Source of the DNA: Roseiarcus sp963809245
GTDB taxonomy: Bacteria > Pseudomonadota > Alphaproteobacteria > Rhizobiales > Beijerinckiaceae
Length of the DNA stretch: 64,000 nt
Direction of reading: 5' to 3'
Assembly: GCA_963809245.1 (NCBI GenBank)
Contig: CAWEIU010000002.1
Location: 380,061 to 444,060, forward strand
The notes under the pieces are model-generated. The model did no database searches. It was given only the letters and a program-made list of their open reading frames with translations, and had not been told where the DNA came from. Made by a program: the position numbers and the translations under genes. Shown one piece after another: positions 49,601-55,730 of the stretch (positions are counted from its first letter, which is position 1; each line of letters begins with the position of its first letter).

Positions 49601-51187
49601 GGCTACACGACGCTGAAGACGACGTCAGGGGACATCGACCTGACCTCGACGGGCGGATCGATCACAGGCGTGGCGCCGGGAGATACGCTTGACGCGCAGG
49701 GATCGTTCGACCTGCAGGCGGCGACGACGCTCGCGGGGACGTCGCTGACGGCTGAGACCGGGAGCGGATCGGCGACGGCGGGCGGCGCGATTGATCTCGC
49801 GACGACGACGGTGGCGACGACGCTCGGCGTGACCACGACGGGCGGCACGGCGACGCTGGGTTCGGCGACCAGCGGCGGGACGCAGACGATTACCGGGAAC
49901 GGGGCGGTTGCGTTCACGACGCTGACGACGATTGCGGGCAGGGGCGGCGACATTGAGGTGACGTCGCAGACAGCGTCGATCCAGGGCGGCTCGCTAGCGG
50001 CGGACGGCTCGGCGTCGCTGACGAGCGCGTCGTCGAATGACGGCGCGACAGCCACGGCGACGAATGGGAGTGTGACGCTTGCGGCGGCCAGCTTGACGAG
50101 TTCCTCGGCTTCGGCGTCGATTGATTGGACGAATGTGAACGCCGGGACGTTTGTGACGGCGACGAGCGGGGGCTCGCTGACGCTCGGCTCGGCGACGAGC
50201 GGCGGGGCGCAGGCGCTGACGGGCGCGGACGGCGTGACCTACACGACGCTGTTGGCGGCGGGCGGCGACATCGGGGTTGCCGGGGCGACGATCGCGGGCG
50301 GCGCGGCGACGACGCAGGCGGGCAAGGTGACGCTGACCTCGTCGGGGTCCGGCGCGCAGTCGATCGACGTCGCGAGCGTGTCGGCGGCGACGACGTTCGG
50401 GGCGACGGCGACGGCGGGCGGCGTCGCGATCGGCTCGGCGACGAGCGACGGGACGCAGACGGTGGTCGCGGCAGGTCCGGTCGCCTACACGACGCTGAAG
50501 ACGACGTCGGGGGACATCGACCTGACCTCGACGGCCGGATCGATCACGGGCGTGGCGGGGGATACGCTCGACGCGAACGGTTGGTTCACGCTCAAGGCTG
50601 CGACGACCATTTCGGGCACGTCACTGACGGCTGACAATGGCGGCGGCTCAGCGACGGGCGGCGGCGCCGTGGCGCTCAATACGATCAACACGGCGACGAC
50701 GCTCGGCGTCACTTCGACCGGCGACAGCGTGACGCTCGGCTCGGCGACGAGCGGCGGGGCGCAGGCGCTGACCGGCGCGGACGGCGTGACCTACACGACG
50801 CTGTTGGCGACGGGCGGCGACATCGGGGTTGCCGGGGCGACGATCGCGGGCGGCGCGGCGACGACGCAGGCGGGCAAGGTGACGCTGACCTCGTCGGGGT
50901 CCGGCGCGCAGTCGATCGACGTCGCGAGCGTGTCGGCGGCGACGACGTTCGGGGCGACGGCGACGGCGGGCGGCGTCGCGATCGGCTCGGCGACGATCGG
51001 ACGGGACGCAGACGGTGGTCGCGGCAGGTCCGGTCGCCTACACGACGCTGAAGACGACGTCGGGGGACATCGACCTGACCTCGACGGCCGGATCGATCGC
51101 GGGCGTGGCGGGGGATACGCTCGACGCGATCGGCTCGTTCACGCTCAAGGCTGCGACGACCATTTCGGGCACGTCACTGACGGCTGA
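36518..51187 (+). CDS. Giant adhesin TpsA1, middle segment
   Basis: The continuing frame after the first break. Coding homology begins at NSSQASLQAANV (36,536) and ends near 50,998. It is mostly Ala/Gly/Ser/Thr-rich beta-solenoid. Landmarks: a Thr-rich, probably flexible linker at about 39,150-39,320; Cys pairs in SPCLNGGCAP (about 40,430) and GGCIQGVGSSSC (about 42,376-42,408); a less repetitive Tyr-rich zone at about 42,000-43,750; a predicted helical repeat array at 44,735-45,900; and, from about 47,500, modular repeats with motifs such as TLGSATSGGTQTI and DIDVTSQTASI. Translation as given would need a new start, so this is a fragment unless the frame is corrected. Confidence 0.85.
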   Translation: MPPGSANSSQASLQAANVTNAITSSATALIGPATGATVAAGSTVDAGAVTIDASDSSAISAYAVVASWADQGADGYSVATSTIDTPATADINSATVTVTGAISPSDASGDAIIEAVSTANINTFALGVAASSKYSTAGSAATSLEESSVSASIAGSTVSAANNIGVLASNSNAVNAVAGAADLAFPVSAAGAGMSVTVDEISGSTTATIDNSTVDAAARGADSLLIVDGALAPGSTAVDAPATDPSVAQTPDSLPNLGADVRSDHGLAVVAGSVQTAEAVAVTAGDQGNVSINANSVTNVMGGTTSATVQNSSLDTKVTTAPAIDVGAYSVSYANDLVISVALSGPDAELSGVATSGVDTFDRKTAASVTGTKIGAAPSSSAGAAVGAVTIGAEGYEGSSAEVIGLSGTGGAALTGNVLVNLFKADTEASLVGGTTYAASLSVTANATDGYFGAVGTAALGGDSGDGESVMVATFSDMTTATVGDTALATPTTLNLAGPLTVGATSAIDVTSYTVGVSAGGDAGAAAQLTLNELSDTTQAVLADTIATIASTAKNGDVSVTSADNVAITPTTGGLAGGGDAGLGASANVVVLNSANSALMADDSVSTPGDVSVLANETRDINLLTATAALGGEVGIAATVGVILVGPGSSSADLGDLNANGSGTLAAGTAATRVDLVAAVGAATDGNSASIIGGSVTAASVAINATGKLATGNIVGSLGVGLGAAGVGASVGYTEVDQTINASAIGGTITTNSLTIGAAAGDDGSGHAVDSVVFAGGGGLYVGIAGALAFSIDSDDVTAELSSTVNAGTGTVTSTTDPTVTAPVTLAADSVSVTASDSSTVWANAYGAAIGLAAAGVSVATADRDSTVTAEIATLSTSTITTTKVTGGVTTTTTGAPTRTADDSADPVAGVTTTSTPATGTTTKTSTTTTTVSTVGNVAAESVLVQATDAGDTYAYALAGAGGGDAGAGGDASATDNATVLASVVGASTIIAPGSGLTVQATDTPDAKAFTFGVSVGAGAAVGASVSEADVTSNVTANVDGAVDLGITNGLSILAATDIDGSPASSFPSSSTVPGSTSQFEQGGTTAAAWSIAGSGSLFVAANGTVAIAENDATVTATGGGSTANLALPSGNISVEAANNSDQFAQGDGVAVSGGLAVGAVIVTAESSPNTTASLYATTPLYETSPGTYVSLVTGVIVSATGDDTNNALAMAGSGGLFAGDGANAATSDTSNVAATIGANSFIQAASIQIAASHTDTFGEMADSLNAGLVGASAALSSHEVLSNVGVAIGDGATLYATAAGLSPCLNGGCAPAIDVTATNNYQDVSSGTQAGAGGGINGAGATSTITFDNSSQGATITIGAGAILSSGFDPVNDPGSIAIIASTTVFISDTDSLTTGGLIEGAGVNSEVGGQSGAAGQIDNSITIGAGAAIATYGILDIGTYTTGSVTANAYVTTYGVAGVGEAIANINLTSNQTITVLASTTANEPTIINGFGDVNITAGDYIDGGYATSLFGDTSAEAYVRGLIAVPVASASTTIGSNATVDIANTAATGPQTLIASGANVTINADEGSPLLASDGTGHGYELGFIPVTNGSNNTSAPTSSVVTIGAAVVAGEYHTQNVTINSDLTITVAPGGAPVSYAATPNFDILTFLNDDFTGPGAFGNLVSTTAVPTVSLGALYASGGVIRIKADTLMGSGTLTAYGAPTITVTDNYPIYLILAGGAYIPDTPGGSVVFNGAAGLAAAQTAGMTVSPNVVDSSGTITVTLTYGGSVGSSSAGPGLFNTAPLTNVGGLIALYNDYGSIGSAGTVENANGTKVQANANITADQAITYEPNGAYVFQADDASGDYIAGGSAYSEWASAIVYPGGAPSTSIFSAPNADTAMEYVATSIYLRGSYNGQSAEDAGGGSYYYVSGTIATDGSAATEAYYYIDDALYGHAGNTYPHSNALVLFGGCIQGVGSSSCLSSGGYDIADVDGHYGNSQQPNYVYEGTLSYSYSATGNANAADNENTSGSAASQQIYGSYVAITAATIDVNGSITVGKSTSYSADVSAQLGVVLGDFSQMYKELYSGNVSAYITDWLALPSEVVAAGYSSAQAQYLLTQPFGSVDITPFLSLNPASASLSVPVTYNGATNQISFGNISTFSSGANVKLDGDIVSTNTLGNIHVNAGYGSVSITNESQIGLDLADINTGSAAGAAAGTSTVMITNRLIDQVNNSDYQDTATYIYNPATGLKEYLSDNGASPVDSNGNLVGDAAQVNLPSGSTSSSTTYQTVVGAEFQFVQEATLSRTVTEYAFDSGNPVSASDWTFSSGTAQDPWYYVNPSYISSLNASGPASSSAQSTTPVGWVIISSNVQNGVNQDPAFQETITGNTVGTSGVLEDVNYSDGSLGFATQPGGDVQYSYYYPTQAFLRLTTTVKADNPFGISFGGNATGSVNITSFGSLILGGNITNSTGGAQIFSLTGSVTQTATATTTSNSLNVIGNLGIGSSGTPLDVTLSKGLGTAVGSLYVNGENGNVYVDLNSGANGFVAQAQGGNGTVVVNAAGTLAPGAYGFAVTAANVTLTSTTGSIGSASSPLALISGYNYITDSYNNVTANISAYGDVALTIPYGNLLVGQIASTSGAGNITINVPNGGIYSAVSQTPASSLTSAQVANIVSALNLEAGSDAAAGAVSITSFQNTVDADLASFATFLANGSVGTGEITLDATTYALYSPLANAAATQAARTAQNGSSQFTSLTDAQIQAEANTLASTNGLFVLNTAALATFAPQAAAALGIPVASITNAQIQAWANAQYQNYAATFTQAYGANWQATVIPTQAQASAAFTGYQSLLAAGSVTNGVFTLNSGSLQPYASAAATAAGVTVKNVTNAQIQTYANNLYQADATIFAANVNTALGAYPGLAANGTVSNGVFTLNMSAMGTYQAAAAAADNVAVATSAQVQTYANSLYQGYATVLSQAYGANWQAVVAPTAAQSAALTGYQALIANGAVTNGVFTLNTGALSSYANAAAASDGVTVANVTTTQIQTYANSLYQGYATSLSQAYGAYWQATVAPTTAQSTALTGYQALIANGAVANGVLSLNAGALSSYANAAAASDGVTVANVTNAQIQAYANSLYQAYTTTLTEAYGSTFETAAGLAAIDAAGQAKTYAYDFTVASGSALATSLTQGANWTAQQLVDAIDVSAFQPSSGNVGSSATPNIVGHDVNITVSAGSVGTLTAPIAFSLALLASDSLTPQEQAAIAVATTPGSVQLTGTLANGQPLPAGTDLDNLPQGATVTGLSLPQTAPIFVSATGAFTILSTGAVYLQGTTGTGSTGSSSVTLNSVSAQGDVYVAAPGSILASTEPGAASTNITATGDINLNAGTGSIGSSTTALTIQTGGVLTNASGGGDVYLSFASGDAEIERVSAGGAAGTASITTASGYSILSDLTGINVEAPNIILDSGGTIGTSTTPFDILASAALTATATDAAYISAPTVGGNAPNNLTVASLVTGGDLSLVVGGALTVAAGTTAQPWTINTTGNVSITSASLVMQTGGAIQATGAIGIDTSGDATLGLVASTLSPATASNTVTILAGGSILSNGDPLNVQTAAYGAIDLTATSGIGTAAAPLTISGPYLSANVTGTDASISLAATSALEATQVQATGAVSLSGTSLVLDSVVSGGTQTLSATGAVQVTNLTANAGDIDVTQANSFSGETIFAEDSISILSSGDNQGDTLTAQTGAITLSAQNNLKWTSPSSLALINWATNIGAATTLIATSGGALTLGTALTGGAQTIHGSGAVNVTTTAAVAGTIGIMSDASTVTIGSVTKGDAETITAKGAVSFTALTTTAGASGDIDVTSQTASITGGTVSADGSAKLVSGTSNTGDSVTATAGDAEVDAGTFLSWSSVTTPKGAAILSAASGDLTIETVTAGKTASLTATTGGILPMDASATLSADSLTLIAGQDIGSAPGALGEAATPFAFTLGSGGVLSGSAGGSAWLTSSSAVTVTTFSAATGLSLTSSGALRIETVTTPSTVDGLISSSNGAVTLRAASVSMDQGAGVTAGGAILISSAGGVTIGQVTSTSADTTAGDSVIDIEAVGSILGNGGTALIEDTEAGVAATLNAGETIGPISVEIANLSATAAKGDLNLTALSALHATSLTAANGSVDIQGAPNLTLDSVTAGTRLTVSSTSGFVTIGSASGESETIEANGAVEFTTLTTTTGEGGDIDVTSDTSSIAGVSLTADGSASLTSATSNAGVGATVQAPIGSVTATNGSVTLTAGSLSTATPPVASATASIDWATINAGTFVTATSGGSLTLGSSTSGTMGAGGVQTIHATGAIGVTTLSATAGTIGVTSDASTVKIGAATSNGTQTIEAYGALGYTTLKTTSGDIDLTSTGGSITGVAPGDTLDAQGSFDLQAATTLAGTSLTAETGSGSATAGGAIDLATTTVATTLGVTTTGGTATLGSATSGGTQTITGNGAVAFTTLTTIAGRGGDIEVTSQTASIQGGSLAADGSASLTSASSNDGATATATNGSVTLAAASLTSSSASASIDWTNVNAGTFVTATSGGSLTLGSATSGGAQALTGADGVTYTTLLAAGGDIGVAGATIAGGAATTQAGKVTLTSSGSGAQSIDVASVSAATTFGATATAGGVAIGSATSDGTQTVVAAGPVAYTTLKTTSGDIDLTSTAGSITGVAGDTLDANGWFTLKAATTISGTSLTADNGGGSATGGGAVALNTINTATTLGVTSTGDSVTLGSATSGGAQALTGADGVTYTTLLATGGDIGVAGATIAGGAATTQAGKVTLTSSGSGAQSIDVASVSAATTFGATATAGGVAIGSATIGRDADGGRGRSGRLHDAEDDVGGHRPDLDGRIDRGRGGGYARRDRLVHAQGCDDHFGHVTDG
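44735..45900 (+). repeat. Ala/Gln-rich helical repeats inside the adhesin (252-bp core unit)
   Basis: Six repeats begin with a motif like QIQTYANSLYQ at 44,735, 44,867, 45,122, 45,326, 45,578 and 45,830. The spacings are 132, 255, 204, 252 and 252 bp, so the last units are exact multiples of 84 codons and the first are diverged or shortened. Each unit carries YGANWQA, GYQALIANGAVTNGVF and ALSSYANAAAASDGVTV. Composition points to alpha-helix, unlike the beta-solenoid on both sides. Confidence 0.85.
49621..50178 (+). repeat. Duplicated block, upstream copy (matched at 53,573-54,130)
   Basis: This block and 53,573-54,130 are nearly identical at a constant offset of 3,952 bp; they share GVAPGDTLDAQGSF, GGTQTITGNGAVAF and SIDWTNVNAGTF. 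The two copies flank the 552-bp tandem array, so the whole forms a higher-order repeat. Both are in frame within the adhesin. Confidence 0.8.
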
Positions 51188-52939
51188 CAATGGCGGCGGC
51201 TCAGCGACGGGCGGCGGCGCCGTGGCGCTCAATACGATCAACACGGCGGCGACGCTCGGCGTCACTTCGACCGGCGACAGCGTGACGCTCGGCTCGGCGA
51301 CGAGCGGCGGGGCGCAGGCGCTGACCGGCGCGGACGGCGTGACCTACACGACGCTGTTGGCGACGGGCGGCGACATCGGGGTTGCCGGGGCGACGATCGC
51401 GGGCGGCGCGGCGACGACGCGGGCGGGCAAGGTGACGCTGACCTCGTCGGGATCCGGCGCACAGTCGATCGACGTCGCGAGCGTGTCGGCGGCGACGACG
51501 TTCGGGGCGACGGCGACGGCGGGCGGCGTCGCGATCGGTTCGGCGCGTTCGGACGGGACGCAGACGGTGGTCGCGGCGGGTCCGATCGCCTACACGACGC
51601 TGAAGACGACGTCGGGGGACATCGACCTGACCTCGACGGGCGGATCGATCGCGGGCGTGGCGGGGGATACGCTCGACGCGATCGGCTCGTTCACGCTTAA
51701 GGCTGCGACGACCATTTCGGGAACGTCGCTGACGGCTGACAATGGCGGCGGCTCAGCGACGGCGGGCGGCGCCGTGGCGCTCAATACGATCAACACGGCG
51801 ACCACGCTCGGCGTCACTTCGACCGGCGACAGCGTGACGCTCGGCTCGGCGACCAGCGGCGGGGCGCAGGCGCTGACGGGCGCGGACGGCGTGACCTACA
51901 CGACGCTGTTGGCGACGGGCGGCGACATCGGGGTTGCCGGGGCGACGATCGCGGGCGGCGCGGCGACGACGCAGGCAGGCAAGGTGACGCTGACCTCGTC
52001 GGGGTCCGGCGCGCAGTCGATCGACGTCGCGAGCGTGTCGGCGGCGACGACGTTCGGGGCGACGGCGACGGCGGGCGGCGTCGCGATCGGTTCGGCGACG
52101 AGCGACGGGACGCAGACGGTGGTCGCGGCGGGTCCGGTCGCCTACACGACGCTGAAGACGACGTCGGGGGACATCGACCTGACCTCGACGGCCGGATCGA
52201 TCGCGGGCGTGGCGGGGGATACGCTCGACGCGCAAGGATCGTTCGACCTGCAGGCGGCGATGACGCTCGCGGGCACGTCGCTGACGGCGGAGACGGGGAG
52301 CGGCTCGGCGACGGCGGGCGGCGCCGTGTCGCTCAATACGATCAACACGGCGACGACGCTCGGCGTCACTTCCACCGGCGACAGCGTGACGATCGGCTCG
52401 GCGACGAGCGGCGCGACGCAGGCGCTGTCGGGCGCGGGCGGCGTGACCTACACGGCGCTGTTGGCGACCGGCGGCGACATCGGGGTTGCCGGGGCGACGA
52501 TCGCGGGCGGCGCGGCGACGACGCAGGCAGGCAAGGTGACCCTGACCTCGTCGGGATCCGGCGCGCAGTCGATCGACGTCGCGAGCGTGTCGGCGGCGAC
52601 GACGTTCGGGGCGACGGCGACGGCGGGCGGCGTCGCGATCGGTTCGGCGACGAGCGACGGGACGCAGACGGTGGTCGCGGCAGGTCCGGTCGCCTACACG
52701 ACGCTGAAGACGACGTCGGGGGACATCGGCCTGACCTCGACGGCCGGATCGATCACGGGCGTGGCGGGGGATACGCTCGACGCGATCGGCTCGTTCACGC
52801 TTAAGGCTGCGACGACCATTTCGGGCACGTCACTGACGGCTGACAATGGCGGCGGCTCAGCGACGGGCGGCGGCGCCGTGGCGCTCAATACGATCAACAC
52901 GGCGACGACGCTCGGCGTCACTTCGACCGGCGACAGCGT
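50179..52939 (+). repeat. 552-bp tandem repeat, five units, in the adhesin gene
   Basis: Units start at 50,179, 50,731, 51,284, 51,836 and 52,388, and the array ends at 52,939. Each is 552 bp (184 codons) except the second, which is 553 because it carries the extra base that breaks the frame. The copies differ at only a few positions. Each encodes GGAQALTGADGVTYTTLL, TIAGGAATTQAGKVTLTSS, DVASVSAATTFGATA and TLKTTSGDIDLTSTAGS. A partial, hybrid unit follows to about 53,570. Confidence 0.88.
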
Positions 52940-55640
52940 GACGATCGGCTCGGCGACGAGCGGCGGGACGCAGACGATCGAGGCGAACAAAGGTCTCGGC
53001 TACACGACGCTGAAGGCGACGACCGGCGACATCGACCTGACGTCGGACGCGGCGTCGATCGCGGGGGCGGCGACCGGCGACACGCTCGACGCGAACGGCT
53101 CGTTCACGCTTAAGGCTGCGACGACCATTTCGGGAACGTCGCTGACGGCGGAAGCCGGGCGCGGATCAGCGACGGCGGGCGGAGCGGTCGACCTGGGAAC
53201 GACGACGGTGGCGACGACCCTCGGCGTGACCTCGACGGGCGGCACGACGACGCTGGGCTCGGCGACGAGCGGCGGGGCGCAGACGCTGGCGGGCGTGGAA
53301 GGCGTGACCTACACGACGCTGTTGGCGGCGGGCGGCGACATCGGGGTTGCCGGGGCGACGATCGCGGGCGGCGCGGCGACGACGCAGGCGGGCAAGGTGA
53401 CGCTGACCTCGTCGGGATCCGGCGCGCAGTCGATCGACGTCGCGAGGGTGTCGGCGGCGACGACGTTCGGGGCGACGGCGACGGCGGGCGGCGTCGCGAT
53501 CGGTTCGGCGACGAGCGACGGGACGCAGACGGTGGTCGCGGCAGGTCCGGTCGCCTACACGACGCTGAAGACGACGTCGGGGGACATCGACCTGACCTCG
53601 ACGGCCGGATCGATCACGGGCGTGGCGCCGGGAGATACGCTTGACGCGCAAGGATCGTTCGACCTGCAGGCGGCGACGACGCTCGCGGGGACGTCGCTGA
53701 CGGCTGAGACGGGGAGCGGATCGGCGACGGCGGGCGGCGCGATTGATCTCGCGACGGCGACGGTGGCGACGACGCTCGGCGTGACCTCGACGGGCGGCAC
53801 GACGACGCTGGGCTCGGCGACCAGCGGCGGGACGCAGACGATTACCGGGAACGGGGCGGTTGCGTTCACGACGCTGACGACGATTGCGGGCAAGGGCGGT
53901 GACATTGACGTGACGTCGCAGACAGCGTCGATCCAGGGCGGCTCGCTAACGGCGGACGGCTCGGCGTCGCTGACGAGCGCGTCGTCGAATGACGGCGCGA
54001 CAGCCACGGCGACGAATGGGAGTGTGACGCTTGCGGCGGCCGGCTTGACGAGTCCCTCGGCTTCGGCGTCGATTGATTGGACGAATGTGAACGCCGGGAC
54101 GTTTGTGACGGCGACGAGCGGGGGCTCGCTGACGCTGGGCTCGGCGACGAGCGGAACGGCGGGAGCCGACGGGGTTCAGACGCTCCACGCGGCGGGCCCG
54201 GTCGGCGCGACGTCGCTGTCGGCGACGGCAGGCACGATTGGGATCACGTCGGACGGCTCGACGGTATCGATCGGTTCGGCGACGAGCGACCGGACGCAGA
54301 CGATAGAGGCGCGTGGGGCGCTGACCTACACGTCGCTGAAGACGAACGTCGGGGACATCAAGCTGACGTCGGATGGTGCGTCGATCGCGGGACAGGCGGG
54401 TTCGGACACGCTGGAGGCGGATGGCTCGTTTGATCTGAATGCGGCGACGACGATCTCGGGGACATCGCTGAAGGCGGCGACGGGGAGCGGATCGGTCACG
54501 GCGGGCGGTTTGATCGATCTGGGGACGACGACGGTTGCGACGACGCTTACGGCGACGTCGACGGGCGACGGGGTGACGCTTGGGTCGGCGGCGAGCGGGG
54601 GGACGCAGACGATCACGGCGCAGAGCGACATCGTCTATGCGACCTTGACGACAACGGACACGCCGACGGATCCCGGCAATGTCATCCTGCAGTCGATCGC
54701 CGGCGCGGTGCGCGGGGGCTCTATCAACGCGCAGGGTTTCGTATCGGCCAACGGCGTGGGGATCGAGTTTGATCAGATCGCTGCGGCGTCGGGCTTAACC
54801 CTGACTTCGGCGGCGGACATTGCCGGCATCGGCTTCACGACCTCCGGGGCGGTCTCGATCAATGCGGCGGGGGCCGTCAATCTCGGCGACGTGAACGCCA
54901 ATAACGTGATGATCGCCTCGCCCGGCGCCGTCGAGTTTAACACTCTCACCGTCGCCACCGCGGTCGACTTCGCCGCCGACACCTTGACGGTCGGCCTCCT
55001 GAGCCAGGCGCCAGGGGCGACGGGACCGATGGATATGTCGTTGACGGGTTACGGCGGAGGGATCGGAACATCGGCATCGGTGACGATCAACGCGCCGAAC
55101 GGATTGTATATTTCGCAACTGCGCGAAGGGACCGCCGTCATCGCGACGAATACGGCTCAGATCACGATGGGGGATCCGACGATCACGAACACGATGCGGC
55201 TGACGACGCCGGATCAGGTGCTTTTGTTCGACGACGCGTCGGCGCGCCCGGCGCTCGGAAACAACGTCCAATTCTATCAGCCGAGCGACGACTTCTATCT
55301 CACCATCAATGGCCGCTCGATCCTGACCGACAGCTATATCGTGCAATACGACGCGAACGCCTCGGTGACGCAGGATTATCAGGGATCGCTGATCAACGGC
55401 CCGAGCTTCGTGCGGGACTTCGACCGGTTCGGCCGCATGGGCGAAGAAGGATTCGGTTCGTTCAATGGCGGCGACGACGCCACCGGGTTGTGGTATTTCC
55501 CGGTCGACGCGTTCGACCGGCATCTGGCCGCGATGAAGCGGCGACCGGTGGCCCCGGTCGGCGCAGGGCCTGCCGTCAACGTTGGCGCGCTATTGCGGCC
55601 TGAAGCGTTCACGGTGGTGTTCAAACGGACCTCGCACTGA
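51015..55640 (+). CDS. Giant adhesin TpsA1, C-terminal segment
   Basis: The third frame of the same gene, coding from about 51,000 to a normal stop. It contains the remaining 552-bp repeats, the downstream copy of the duplicated block, diverged repeats to about 54,650 and a unique C-terminal region of about 330 residues. That end has VLLFDDASARPALGNNVQFY, DDFYLTINGRSILTDSY and NGGDDATGLWYFPVDAFDRH. There is no C-terminal Cys pair, beta-barrel or sorting signal, so any anchoring must come from elsewhere. The SapC-family gene follows 90 bp downstream. The GTG at 51,015 is only the first possible start in this frame, not a real one. Confidence 0.85.
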   Translation: MVAAGPVAYTTLKTTSGDIDLTSTAGSIAGVAGDTLDAIGSFTLKAATTISGTSLTADNGGGSATGGGAVALNTINTAATLGVTSTGDSVTLGSATSGGAQALTGADGVTYTTLLATGGDIGVAGATIAGGAATTRAGKVTLTSSGSGAQSIDVASVSAATTFGATATAGGVAIGSARSDGTQTVVAAGPIAYTTLKTTSGDIDLTSTGGSIAGVAGDTLDAIGSFTLKAATTISGTSLTADNGGGSATAGGAVALNTINTATTLGVTSTGDSVTLGSATSGGAQALTGADGVTYTTLLATGGDIGVAGATIAGGAATTQAGKVTLTSSGSGAQSIDVASVSAATTFGATATAGGVAIGSATSDGTQTVVAAGPVAYTTLKTTSGDIDLTSTAGSIAGVAGDTLDAQGSFDLQAAMTLAGTSLTAETGSGSATAGGAVSLNTINTATTLGVTSTGDSVTIGSATSGATQALSGAGGVTYTALLATGGDIGVAGATIAGGAATTQAGKVTLTSSGSGAQSIDVASVSAATTFGATATAGGVAIGSATSDGTQTVVAAGPVAYTTLKTTSGDIGLTSTAGSITGVAGDTLDAIGSFTLKAATTISGTSLTADNGGGSATGGGAVALNTINTATTLGVTSTGDSVTIGSATSGGTQTIEANKGLGYTTLKATTGDIDLTSDAASIAGAATGDTLDANGSFTLKAATTISGTSLTAEAGRGSATAGGAVDLGTTTVATTLGVTSTGGTTTLGSATSGGAQTLAGVEGVTYTTLLAAGGDIGVAGATIAGGAATTQAGKVTLTSSGSGAQSIDVARVSAATTFGATATAGGVAIGSATSDGTQTVVAAGPVAYTTLKTTSGDIDLTSTAGSITGVAPGDTLDAQGSFDLQAATTLAGTSLTAETGSGSATAGGAIDLATATVATTLGVTSTGGTTTLGSATSGGTQTITGNGAVAFTTLTTIAGKGGDIDVTSQTASIQGGSLTADGSASLTSASSNDGATATATNGSVTLAAAGLTSPSASASIDWTNVNAGTFVTATSGGSLTLGSATSGTAGADGVQTLHAAGPVGATSLSATAGTIGITSDGSTVSIGSATSDRTQTIEARGALTYTSLKTNVGDIKLTSDGASIAGQAGSDTLEADGSFDLNAATTISGTSLKAATGSGSVTAGGLIDLGTTTVATTLTATSTGDGVTLGSAASGGTQTITAQSDIVYATLTTTDTPTDPGNVILQSIAGAVRGGSINAQGFVSANGVGIEFDQIAAASGLTLTSAADIAGIGFTTSGAVSINAAGAVNLGDVNANNVMIASPGAVEFNTLTVATAVDFAADTLTVGLLSQAPGATGPMDMSLTGYGGGIGTSASVTINAPNGLYISQLREGTAVIATNTAQITMGDPTITNTMRLTTPDQVLLFDDASARPALGNNVQFYQPSDDFYLTINGRSILTDSYIVQYDANASVTQDYQGSLINGPSFVRDFDRFGRMGEEGFGSFNGGDDATGLWYFPVDAFDRHLAAMKRRPVAPVGAGPAVNVGALLRPEAFTVVFKRTSH

Positions 55641-55730
55641 GGCGAGCGTCTTGTCCTAGACGGGTTGAAACGGATTCACTGGCCTTCATCGCGGTGCGGA
55701 GAGAAGGTTCCTGGGAGGTGATGGAGTACA

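Noticed and set aside
36518..51187. Programmed ribosomal frameshifting in the adhesin
   Set aside because: Neither break has a slippery heptamer with a downstream structure, and the second break differs from its sister repeats by an obvious insertion. Simple indels are the better explanation.
50179..52939. CRISPR array or satellite
   Set aside because: The repeats are 552 bp, coding, contiguous and in frame, with no spacers.
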